A DNA stretch of 64,000 nucleotides from NCBI GenBank assembly GCA_964017195.1, contig OZ024892.1, positions 12,162,071 through 12,226,070 on the forward strand, in the 5' to 3' direction. Source of the stretch: Siderastrea radians. Lineage: Eukaryota > Cnidaria > Anthozoa > Scleractinia > Rhizangiidae. The translations under genes and the position numbers were made by a program. The stretch's first letter is position 1. Each line of letters begins with the position of its first letter. The notes below the pieces were generated by a model. That model ran no database searches. It was not told the origin of the DNA and worked only from the letters and a program-made list of their open reading frames with translations. Shown here piece after piece: positions 12,601 through 23,976 of this stretch.

Positions 12601-15059
12601 TCCTTTTTATGTTAAAAAAACATTATTCCGTAATTCATCGATACAGTATATCTCCTCAAATACTGAAATACTACCGACATTCAAATTCTAACTTTTGTAA
12701 CCCTTAGAATCACAGAAAATAGAACTAGGTTTACCTTCCCTGAAACAGCAGTCAGAAATGATGTAGCCGGATAGAGGTTTAAGGGTATTACTTAAGAGTT
12801 ATAAAGTACCGGCAATAAATTGTTTAAAATAAAAAGCATGGTCTCTCGTGAATGCGAAGATAGAATAGAACATAAAACGCTTTTTTTCAACAAAGAAATA
12901 ATTAACTTTTTACAGTTCTAGCATTCGTCGAACAGCTAATTTTCCGTGTGAAACAAAAATTGTAAACTAAGAAACAAAATTTGGAATACTAGGCATCAAC
13001 AATAAAATTACATATCATCATGAATAGCAAAAATGTAAAATTCAGTTGAAAAAAGAAGAAATTAAAAAAAAAAATCGAAAAATAAGAGATTTTTAAGCCT
13101 CTGTCATCGCTCACACAATTTTGGTCAAATGTATTTGCAAAGCCAAAGGACGATTATTTTGTATGGCTACGCCTTCAAAACGAACTGAAAACTGAGGTTT
13201 CTGAAAACCTTGCCCGCCTGAAGTGGGCATTTTTTAAAACGGAGATCGATCATGTATGCGTGGATGGCAAAAACGGACACTGAAATGCAAAGATCTCCAC
13301 TTTGGGTAGCGTTCTAAAAATCTCCATTTTCGGCGCGTTTTCGATCTTTTGAGACCGTTAAGGATTGGATCAAATGTCTTGCCTTATAAAAAGAAATCTC
13401 CATCTCTAGATAAAAACGACCTTGAACGTAACTCTAGAATTTCTCCTCAATATAGAATGCACAATACAATGGATATTATCCGCTGTCTTCGGAACGTTTG
13501 ATTTGATCAAATTCTCTCTAACAGAGCCTTAATACTGTCAGTTTTTAACAAGAAATCCAGACACTCTAGATCTTTCATCTTTCTGTAGCTGGGATTACTA
13601 TATATCACTTTAAAAACACTTTCCGACATTTTCTTAACTAGTAAAATAAGTCAGAGGCCTACAACAGTAAAATATTTTCTAAAGTAACAATGGTACAATG
13701 TAAAAATTCTCATAGGAAAAAAGGGAAAAAAGAAAGGTTACTGAAAAGAAGGAAAGTAAAAACAAAAATGTATATAATCTAGACCCTTTGGAATTTCTTA
13801 CCTTAACAAACTGTAATCCTGTTGCAATTTTGTCTAGAAGCCCAGAATTCGTCAAAAGTGATATCTTGTGGTCAGTTGCCTTCTATTAAAGTAGCATTAG
13901 CCAGTAAGTAGATTAGCTAATAACCCATCTGGTAGCCTAATATAGTTAGCACTCGTTCGATATCAAAATTCTAATGTAACTCCGAAGCTTCTTGGACTAA
14001 AAACGTCTATATTTGGTATATTTTGCTATTAAATATTACCTCTGAATTACTTCATGAAGAAACAAAGAAATCTTGACAAATATGAACTTTTTTTCAGAAA
14101 GTCTTGAACTCATATTAGAATATTGATGCGCAAGGATCGAACGTGGGCTAAAAAAAAGTTAATAATCTCAACGTCATAGCTTGTCGGATTATCTTCCTGC
14201 CTCTTCCGTTTCTTTTTACAGAAAAAAGGAATCATTGAAAAACCAAGTGCTTCTTTAGCTTAGCTTTTTAGCCTACTCCAAGAATGACGCATTTTTATCT
14301 CCGCAAAGGGTGATCTGTGGTTTTACAATTTTTGTTTTCAAAGCTGCGTCAGAGATACTCCTCTCCCTTCTTTTCTGGGTTCTCAAGTTTCCATTTTTAG
14401 TTAAACAACGTCATTATTTTCCAATTTCATTACACGTTGGCGGTTTTAAACTATAGCTTCAATGTACCTATTACCCAGCCCGAGATTATTTTTCCACATA
14501 AAATAATTGGTGAAATTACCAATATTGTGCCTCTGCTGAGAACACTGCAGAGGAAAACCACCGTAGTTTTCACTGCCAAATATCTAAGGGCGCATTCTTT
14601 AGGGACGTGACCGAGTATGAGGGCTTTCTCATTCAAGGTTTAGGAATAACACGTACGCAGGATTTTACTTGACTCCCAAGATTACGCAATTCTGTCCAGT
14701 TCCGCATAAAATGAACACGTTGCCAAAAGAACGCAATTCTGGGTTTTCGTTCATCACGTCGGTCTGTTTCGTTCATTCTACTATCGGGAGCAGAACGAAT
14801 GGAATCATTACCTTTCTATTCCTGATTTTGAAAACAGAGACGTCCCAAAAGAACTCAATTATGGCTGAGTTCAGTATTCCGACTAATCCCATTCCGGACG
14901 GCAATCCCAAACAGCCTTAGCAGTAGTGACCTGAAAACTGACACACCCTCCTGCAGATTGAAGTAGTCAAAATCTGCACTCTATTCCAGATCAAATTGGT
15001 CAAAATCCATATGAGAGAAATGTATTTCTTATTTCAGCCCCAAATGATCAAATTTTACG
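9691..15059. other. No gene seen, very AT-rich
   Basis: Over 5 kb with no supported exon. TGACGTCA-like words occur twice at about 12021-12040. No inverted-repeat element stands out to the eye. Confidence 0.55.
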
Positions 15060-15815
15060 TGTCTAGCTTTGAGAGGAGTCCATCTTAGAAATGCATTCAC
15101 CTTTGTGAAGTGTCCACTTTAGAGAGTTGTCCGTCTTAGAGGTGTCTAACTCTGAGATGTCTGCCTTAGGCCTTTATAGATTGCGCCAGTAAAGTGGGTC
15201 AAAGTTGCTCCCTAAAATGGTCAAAAATTGCTCAAACAAAAATCGCAGAAGTTAAAAAGTTTTAAGAAGAATTTAAAAAGTTGCTTGCCAAAGTGAACTA
15301 TTTTATTCTGAATAACATCTTAAAACAACATGCAGAAATCGTTTGTGTCATATAACGTAAGTTTGAAGTATCCGTAATTTCCAGTGCTGCCAGGAGTAAA
15401 ATAACAATATGGCAGATCCAGTTCTTAATGAATTGAATAACTGCTGAAAATTTGATGCGTTGTTCGCGCACGATGTCAAATTAATAACTGCTGACCAGTT
15501 TACAGGTGCACATCAATTGATACTAAGTTTCGTTTACACGTCTACACCATTTTTAGTATCAACCGAATCAACTGCAAAATTTTAGTTCATTCATATGTTT
15601 ACACCTCAGATGGCTCATTTGTTACCCAAAAGTTGTTCTGGGAGACAAAAGGTGCTCTAAGTTGCTTGCAGCACAAAAAGTTGCTCAAAACTCTAAACGT
15701 TGCCAAAAAGTTGCTGAGCACAATCTATACGGCCTTGGAGAATTGTCAATCTTAGAGTGGTGTCCATCTTAGAGAGACGTCCACCTTAGAGAGATGTCTG
15801 TAAAAGAGATGTTTT
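15060..15815. repeat. ~20-bp minisatellite split by an insertion
   Basis: GTCCATCTTAGA/GTGTCC-type units occur at 15065-15175 and again at 15735-15815. Between them sits a block with ends TATAGATTGCGC and, inverted, TATAGATTGTGC, flanked by GGCCTT on both sides. The block is rich in GTTGCTC words. Confidence 0.65.
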
Positions 15816-16079
15816 TCGGGGTTGTTATCGTATTATGGACTGAAGCATGACGGTAAAGATTAAGAGGACTTTTCATTTTTCACAACCAAAATTCTTTTTA
15901 TTGAGCAGTAAAAAATATGCACCTGTCAAAATACATTATTGCATGATATAGGTCCCTTGTACTTGTATATTTTCCATATAAATTGAATACATTGTATATT
16001 TTGCATATAGCAGTATTACAATAAATAATGCATGGATGTTATCTCAATTAAGAATAATATTCTTGTGCAAAGGCATAAA

Positions 16080-16351
16080 TAATTTTTTTTAGCAAATTGA
16101 ATAGGACATTTCCAAGTAATATAAAGTTCCTCTCGTAGAAAAAATTGACTGTATATCATACTGGTATAGGCAATTTTGTAAGTGCAATAATATAATAATA
16201 ATTATGTGTCATTGTTGACAAATAACAAATGGATGTTTCTGAGAAGAAAATATTTGGAGATCTACACTGTGGCAAGCAATATAAAGTGCTAGTACAAAAA
16301 ATTGACTAAGTGACATGAGTGTTTCATTGGTGCAATGATATTAATAATAAC

Positions 16352-16418
<67 letters not shown>

Positions 16419-16495
16419 TATAGCTTATTGTTGACAAATAATAAATAAATGTTATTGTGAATAAAAATATTTTGGAAACTTATATTATCACCAAA
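16080..16495. repeat. ~190-bp duplication with expanded TAA microsatellite
   Basis: Two diverged copies share AAAAATTGACT, ATTGTTGACAAATAA and AAAATATTTGGA or AAAATATTTTGGA. The second copy holds a long (TAA)n run at about 16340-16420, where the first has only a few units. Confidence 0.7.
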
Positions 16496-17064
16496 CACAT
16501 AATTTGACAGTTGGCATTTACCTCCCATCAATCATATATAACAATACAATAATTACTATAGTTCACAGTAACAAAAGGCAGTCTCAACCCTCAATAATTA
16601 TGTATTAAAGGACTAACTATAAACTATTAAAGGTTTGTGAACTTTCCCTTTGCCATGCATTTCACTCTTGTTCCCAGCCTTTCCAGGCAACTCAGGTCTC
16701 TTCTACCTTTGTTATTGCATGGTACAGTCAAACCTCAATTAACCAGACTGACTTGGGAACATGGAGTGAGTACAAAAACTTGTTCCATAAAACTACTTAC
16801 ACTTGTTTGCACTCAAAATTGTGACAACTGTTATTCATAACTGTTCAGAAATAAATTGATACCACAGAGAAAAGTCTGGATCATAATTGAGGATAATCAA
16901 GATTTCACTGTACTGGTGATTCAAAAAAAGGGGGGCAGGGCTTAGAGTGGGAGGAATAATAATTAGAGAAGGGGGAAAACTACAAAGAGGACTTACCATA
17001 AATTCAAAAGAGGGCTAACTAAGGAAACCAGTTAATCCTAAATTAATTACTTAGTGGAATTGAA

Positions 17065-20000
17065 CTATCTGTCTTTGATCAGTGTGAGAAACTCGTCACG
17101 AGTTCTGGGATCTTCTCTTAGAGCTCCCAGCATGCAACTGGTGACAGTCTTGCTGCTTGGCTTTTGAACTCCACGCATCACCATACACATGTGCCTAGCA
17201 AACAAAAACAGACTAATAAAATAACCACATTCAGAGACCAAATGTAAACATCAAAGAGTCACTCCAAATGTAGAGATTTAAGATAATTAGAGGAGGTGTT
17301 TACATGCTGACTTCCACTAACTTAACCCAAGATATTCTCCTGAAAGGCCTCCATATATTTATTATCGTACAAGTTGGGAGAATTTATTTAACAGTCATTT
17401 TATCTTTGGTGATGTCTTCCTTTATTGTCGTGACCTGCAGTTTTATAATGTAATGACAATGTCAGGAGAAATTAGACACCCCTCACTCTTAGGGTTTAAA
17501 CACCACAAGTCACTTGTAACTAAACTCCATGAATAGGGGAACTCTTGGGGAATGCAATTGTAAATATTTACAGTTGAACCTTTCTATAACAAGCATCCTT
17601 GCAAAGAATTTACCTGCCATTGGAGAGTGATGACCCCGGGGGGTGGATACTCCCTTATATGGCCTATATGGGAAGGTGCCACTGGACAGGGTATGGTTTT
17701 TGGTCTCTCTATCCTAACAGGGTATATAACTTTATCTCCTTCCAAGGCACAGCTTATGTGTGGAGAATGCATTATTCACAAGTTAAATCAGCCATAAATG
17801 AATTAACATAATTTGGAACTTACGTTGCTTCAATGACCACGCCTACTCCAGCAGGATTGACAGCTTCACATAAAGCCATGGCAATCTGCTTTGTCAGACG
17901 TTCTTGAACTAAAATGACATCAAACGACATATTTAACAAATCATGCAAATTAACATCTAAGTGGCTGGAGGAACTAACACTGTTTAAACATGGCAAGGAG
18001 TGTTGTCAGTGGCATTCTTAAAGAGGTTGGCTCACGGAGATCGATTTTGCACACATTTTGTCAAAACTTTGCTACAATTATTATTAAATGCCTTAATTCA
18101 TGCTCATTGAATTTTCGCAAGGTGTGCAAACCATAATTCGTTTTTCAAGTGAAATCCATTTTCATCATGGCCATCTGTGGCCAAAGACACTTATTAATAG
18201 TTTCACTGAATTAGTTTGGTGTTTGGATTTTCATTTATGTAAATGTGGCTATTGGCTTTTCAAAGTGTTATAAACGTGAGCAAAATACCCGAGATACTGC
18301 CCCTTAATAATTTAAGCAATAACAAAACAGTTCATTAGTTCATTAACCTAATATAAACTAGTTAAAAGAAAAATGTGACAGGTGGAAGGGTGAAGGGTGA
18401 CCATTATTATTATTATTATTATTATTTTCTCATGCTTTGGATGGGTGTTATTAAAAGAGTGACTGATTAGACAGAGAAGGGTAAATGCCAGTGGGGAGTA
18501 ATCAGAGAATTTTTGGTGGGGGTGTGCCACTGCAACTCTGAAACCCTCGCCCTATAATAGCTTGCAATGCGGGCATAATTTTTCTGGGGGTGCACAAGTG
18601 CCAGAATGTCGGCTTATTGTAGCCGTCATGTTGGGTTTGCAAAATCTTGAGGAGCTGGGGAAAGGGAGCGAAGAGGGGGCGGGAGATGCCCACCCCCTTG
18701 GTCGCACTTTCTTCTCTCCCGAATCGTCTTCTGCTTTTGAAATCCAACATTGCAGTTATAGCATTTACTTCCCCAAAAGGATATGCCTGCATTGCAGGCC
18801 AACCCCATACCAGACCAACTTCAGCTCCATTATGCAACCCTATTCTAAACTAGCTGATGTAAAAGCTCCCTACCTATCCCAGACTAGCCATCTTCTCTTC
18901 TTTTCTATGACCTCAAAGTTTATATATCTGGGCAGGATTACTGGGGATTATATCTACAGTATAACCACATAGGGTTTTCAATGGAAACCCATCATATGCC
19001 ATGACTGCCAAGATTGAATTTACATCTATTTCCAAGTTTTTCAAACCCTATTTTGGACTATACATATGTTTCACGCCACTTAATATCAGTTTCTTGATAA
19101 CTGATACCCTATTCTAGACCAAAACTCCCTGATTTCTATACTCTATCCCAGACTAAAATGCTTGAAAACTATACCCCTCACAGTAGCACATACCTAGTTA
19201 TACAGTAGGTTATATATGGGAGCAGCCCACCCAGGTGTAAATGGAGGAATTGTGACAAGTAAAAATTGGAACATGTTCCCTCAACTAGAACACGTTCTTG
19301 TTTTGCTTCACATCACCAAACATTTTCACTAACCTTGCAATCGACGACTAAACATTTCTACGATCCTGAAACAAGCAAGAATACAGTGCATATAAGTCTT
19401 TTAGGTAAACAACAAAAGATAACCATTAAATTGTACTGTAGACAACGAGTAAAGCAAATTCCCAAAGCTCTCAACTCGCTGCTTACCTAGCCAGCTTACT
19501 TAGTCCAACCACTCTCTTGTTGGGTAAATAACCAATATGAACCTAAACAAAAATAATGAAAAGCATGAGTAATATAATCATGATATTGACCTCACTCCAG
19601 GGATTAAGTAAGAAATTGAAAATTGGGCATCATTGAGGCATGTCTCCCATAAAATTTTTAAAGTGTATAATAAGTGAGTTTTCCATGAATGTCTTCAAAA
19701 TGTGGCTGTGTAGGATGCCCCATTGGTGGCTGGTGTTGATGGGAGTGGTCAGTACTCAGATTAACCCACCAGTCATTAGTCACTTTTGGTGCTAACAACT
19801 TAACAACCAAACTTACGCTGTCTTGCCTTTCCGAAAAACACATTGTTGTAAGAAATTAGTGCTCTACCAAATTACCTGTCAATTTTAAAACATATGCTTA
19901 ATTTTAGTTGCATTATTTCTAGGAGTGTTAATCTTGACTCTGTGACTTATTAGTAGCGCATTAATTTCTGCAATGTCTATCAATCATTTAAGTCCCAAAT

Positions 20001-23000
20001 TCTGAATTCTATCCTTGGCTAGTATTAGGCCAGTTAGATAAAAAAGAGCTCTCCTTGCACATTCCAATCCTTTAATTCATCACCTACGATGGTTCATTAC
20101 AAGTTTATTCTTTTAGCTTGCCCTCAGAATTGTCTCTCAATGCACGTTTCAACTGTGTATTTCAGATTACATTCCTTTGGAATGATCATGATGATAGAAT
20201 GAAGTACCTCCAGATGTACACTAACGGTAATTTCCATGTTAAGTGACCAGGCATGGGGGTATGCATAGGCCAATACTAAATGAAACCCCACAACAAATCC
20301 ACTGCCCATTAAAAATGCAAAATGGTCTCAATCTTGAAGATAAAGCCCCAATAAACATCATGCAAAATCTTACTGCCCCCCCCCCCCCCCCTTCCCACTT
20401 TTAAACATCAAAAACAAATAAACAAACAAAACTGTGAATTTCAAAGCCCCCCAAAATCTTTTGCACCTCAACATCCATTGCTTTAAAATTCAATATACCC
20501 CTTTCTAGAGTCAAGGGCCAGCAACATGATAGCATGACATTGAATATCATTCACTACTAGTAACACTGGATACCACAGGCCTTTCTTGTATGGTCCCCAG
20601 TTCTGGAGAAAGTCTCCTGTGGCTGAACCCATGCCCCACATGAGCTCTTGTACATGTGAGAAAAATCTCTGTTACCAAGGGGTACTGGGGAGGGGGGTTC
20701 TCCCAACCAAAAGCTAAAAAAAATGGGCATCACTATGTGCACTGTGAAGGGTATGGTTTTCAAGCAGTTTAGTCTGGGATAGGGTGTAGAAATCAGAGCA
20801 TTTTCATCTAGAGTGAGTATCATTTATCAGGAGACTTATTTGTGACATAAAAAACTTAGTCTTAAGAACAGGAATTGACATTTAGTGAGACTAGGACAGA
20901 AAAGAGATTTTTAATGTCCAGTCTAGAGTAGTGTAATAAAATGCAGCTAGGGTTATAAAATGTTCTGGAATAGCTTAGGGACCTCAGGCTCCTAACAGCA
21001 CACCCCCACCCAGAAATCTATAGAGTATCCCCTCCCAGCTGCAAAGGGTACATGTACCTAATAAGCATGAAAAAAGAAAACAACTAAACAACAAAAACAA
21101 TATCCCGAGGGATACTGGCAGTTTTAGCAAAATGACGCCATCATGAACAGGAACTATTGTGAGCCACTTTGCATATGAAAACTCTAAATGTTTTATCTTA
21201 CCTTTCCCATGAATGGCACCAAATGATGTTCACATAATGAGAACATGTCAATGTCCTTCACTATAACAAGTTCATCATGGTCTTCATCAAATACAGCATC
21301 ATTTAAAAGATCTAAAAAATGATGAGATCAAAATTAAGATATACCTTCCCAAATGTTAACAACATTCAATCATGGAACAAGAAATTCTGAAGAATTTACA
21401 GGTGGCGCATAGTCTCTCACCCCCCCCTCCCCCCTCCCCTTTTCCTAAGAAAAAAAGGATTAACTTTAGTAGTTCGTGGTTTCCGGTGACCTGTTATGGA
21501 CAATTTGCACTTCCGGTATGTAAGGAATTAAATGTATGTATGCAGCTTGAGAACTTTGTTTGTAACCAGTGACCTCTGTATGACTCTTTCTCCAGGAGAA
21601 AACCCTGTGGCTTTACCTGGAGAAATAAATCGTTCTTAAACCGTGATATCGTTAAGTACGGCCCTTAGGCATTCACGACAAATGTTTTAGCCTTCAGGCA
21701 AGGGCTCCATTCGGATCCTAACGACACGAGTGCAGGCTAATTGCAATCTATTTTTATAACAATGATGCAGGTCCATTTTAATTTCCGTCATGATAACAAC
21801 ATGGCCATTGTTCGAATTCCGACACTATCTTCGTTCCTCTACTTTGGGTCATCGGGGGACTCAAGAATGGAGTTTATGATCGCTTTGGCAACGCGTCGAG
21901 TTGGAAGCACTGTGTAACCACTACTAACAATAGTCTCCAAGAGTCATTGACGATCTCGCAGGCTAAGTAGTCTCAGCTTTCCGGAAAATCAATGAACCTA
22001 CATTGCTGTCTTTTACAAAACGATGTTGTTTAAAAACCACTTTCATAAGAGTTAAATGACCCAGTCACGAGCAAAATGTCCGGTATTTGAGAGATTACCT
22101 TTCAATCTGGTAAAATCGACGTCATTATAACGAGCCTGATTGTTCAGAGGCCATGTAGAGACTACGTGAACAGACTACGCGAAACCAGGAATGCGTGTTG
22201 CATTTTATGAGACAGCCGAACATGCCTAGGCACGTCGTGCTGTCTAATAATAAGTGTGTTTTCCTTTAGAACAGGAGAATGTGCAGCCACTTGCATAAAT
22301 TAGTATAATAATTATCTACTGCTCTACATAATAATTATCTTCAAAAAAAGAAAGGATTATAGAAAAACATTTCAAAATTACCAGCAAAAACAATTAAGCA
22401 GCAGAAAAAAAACATGGTCATCAAACAGCAGTTAATATCTAATTAGCACCTTTGATCAATTTACACAAAGTTTGAGCTGCGAAGCTAATTGGGATAAACA
22501 AAAGGCATGCATTAGAGAAAGTACACAAAAGTACAATAAAATTATTATATAATTTAGGACAAAATTCCATTTCAACATAAATGTAACATAATTTAGGTTT
22601 TTCAGCCCTTTACGTTTCTCCTTATTAGCAATGGTAAATTGTCTTTTAATTCAATAATGTTGCATGTTAGCAAAATATGCTATTTACCGGTAACTTAGTG
22701 GCCCTTTCAATGTCAAGCTGTTCAATTCAAGTTTTTCACTTCAATTTAATTCAAGCTGCAGTGCAGTGAGCAGAACAACTGTGGGACATTTGACCACTGG
22801 ACGTTTGTGAAGGACTTCTTTTTAAATACCCCGTCATGGGGCTGAAATTGCTGGGGGCTGGTCACATCAGGTCAAACACTATAAGCAGGTAACAGTCGTA
22901 AATTTTATGTTCAATTGCTTGAAGGTGGGGATGGAAATATAGATCAGATATCCCACATCTGCCTCCCTACCCATCTGCCCTGAACTCCCCCCCCCCCCCC

Positions 23001-23611
23001 CAGTCTGGCTCTGGCAGTATAACACTGACAGACACATCAGGCTCCAAGGAATATAAAACTCTTGCACACTTTCCTCACAAATTAGCCAGATTGACAACCT
23101 TTTGACGATTGGACATTTACAGCTCAGCCGATGTCCAGCCAGATTCTAAGACGGACCGAGCAGGTGTCGCCTCGGGGCAGAGGTCTACTTTGGACCATCT
23201 ACGTGATCTAAGAATCAGGCTACTTAGTAATGTCAGTGATCCCAGATCAAGAGATTAAATTTGTACGTTGTAAGGCTTTACTGTGACCTTTGATGAAGGT
23301 GTGAGATTGTTTCATCATACATACAAGTTACCTTGGATCGTTTCTTCGTAACCTTTAGTAAAAAATAACATCGCTTTTGCTGCTCTAGCGGGTGTTTTTA
23401 AAAGTCCTTGACGATACTTGTCTTCTCCTATACTGTCCAGCACTTTTTCGAAGGCTGCCTGTAGCTGTTTTTCTTGATCGTGCACAGAATCGTCATCGCT
23501 CGGCCGGGGTTTGATTGCTGGGACATCATCCATGCTGAGTGTTTGAGTTCTTACTTTGCTCTTGCTTTTTCTTTCTGTGCTTCCAGGTCCCTGATCAAAT
23601 GGACAATCCAT
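17065..23611 (-). CDS. GCH1: GTP cyclohydrolase I, complete, 6 exons
   Basis: This enzyme converts GTP to dihydroneopterin triphosphate, the first and limiting step of tetrahydrobiopterin synthesis in the animal cytosol. Coding exons in order are 23332-23611, 21202-21311, 19487-19542, 19334-19365, 17824-17908 and 17065-17194. They total 693 nt (230 aa plus stop), with GT/AG junctions and unbroken phase. The N-terminal ~55 residues are poorly conserved. The catalytic fold starts near [20 protein letters not shown], followed by [13 protein letters not shown] and FFTKGYEET. Zinc ligands are all present: C120 and H123 in [10 protein letters not shown], and C191 in [11 protein letters not shown], with the same spacing as the human protein. 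The protein ends [10 protein letters not shown], like human. A 32-nt microexon encodes [11 protein letters not shown]. The frame stays open upstream to an ATG at 23812, so a longer N-terminus is possible; I chose 23611 because the extension shows no conservation I recognise. The gene is head to head with STN1. Confidence 0.96.
17322..17500. mobile_element. MITE, TTAACCCTTTAAGCCC family (copy 3), GCH1 3' UTR side
   Basis: It lies in intron 5, just upstream of the last GCH1 exon. TTAACCCAAGATATTCTCC starts it and CTCTTAGGGTTTAAAC closes it, with GTTGGGAGAATTTATTTAAC inside. Confidence 0.55.
17633..17760. repeat. Fragment of CCCGGGGGG foldback family in GCH1 intron 5
   Basis: CCCCGGGGGGTGGATACTCC is followed by TTATATGGCCTATATGGGA and GGACAGGGTATGG. 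The same words occur in reverse orientation at 29345-29440, where TAGGCCATATAAGAGAGTAT is seen. Confidence 0.6.
18480..19230. repeat. Transposon-like unique-gene-free stretch, GCH1 intron 4
   Basis: Overlapping open frames on both strands here ([18 protein letters not shown] on the minus strand) resemble translated repeat DNA that I have seen in several coral contexts rather than a gene. The right half (18815-19230) carries words of the CCCGGGGGG foldback family, such as TATCCCAGACTA repeats. Confidence 0.4.
20590..20830. repeat. Decayed repeat copy, GCH1 intron 2
   Basis: GGGTATGGTTTTCAAGCAG and GTCTGGGATAGGGTGTAGA are words shared with the CCCGGGGGG foldback family. Ends are not definable. 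Confidence 0.4.
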
Positions 23612-23976
23612 CTCATTAGTAACTACAATTCCGCAACAAGATAATCTATTATATTGGCGCTCTGAAGTGTGAATGAAGAGAAAATGACTAAGCATTGCAA
23701 GCAGGCGGAAAAAGGTTGGAACCTTTTCCGGCCCTGATTGCAAGGCATTTTGCCTTGAAAACAAGTTGGTCCCCAGCTTCCCAGCCTCGTTTTGGCGGGT
23801 AAGCAAAACCAAACGGACGCCTTGCAGAGTTTTGTTGTTGTCGAAATATGTAGAATATGGTGAACTATTTTAAATTGATTTTAAATCTTCCATTTACGTA
23901 TCTGCTACTTTATTTTTGAAGTGAAAATTTGTTAAGGGTTTCTCCTACAATGAAAGAGGTTGAATCAGCGTTACAA
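23611..23976. promoter_or_regulatory. Putative bidirectional promoter, GCH1/STN1
   Basis: Only 364 bp separate the chosen GCH1 and STN1 start codons, which point in opposite directions. Both 5' UTRs and both core promoters must overlap or lie within this stretch unless there are undetected upstream non-coding exons. I see no convincing TATA box. The assignment is inferred from geometry. Confidence 0.5.

Noticed and set aside
18502..18972. Overlapping frames of up to 136 codons on both strands in GCH1 intron 4
   Set aside because: No domain, no splice partners, and composition that looks like translated repeat DNA.
23612..23812. N-terminal extension of GCH1 to an upstream ATG at 23812
   Set aside because: The frame is open, but the added 67 residues show no family similarity and would occupy most of the gap to STN1. 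Treated as probable 5' UTR; not excluded.
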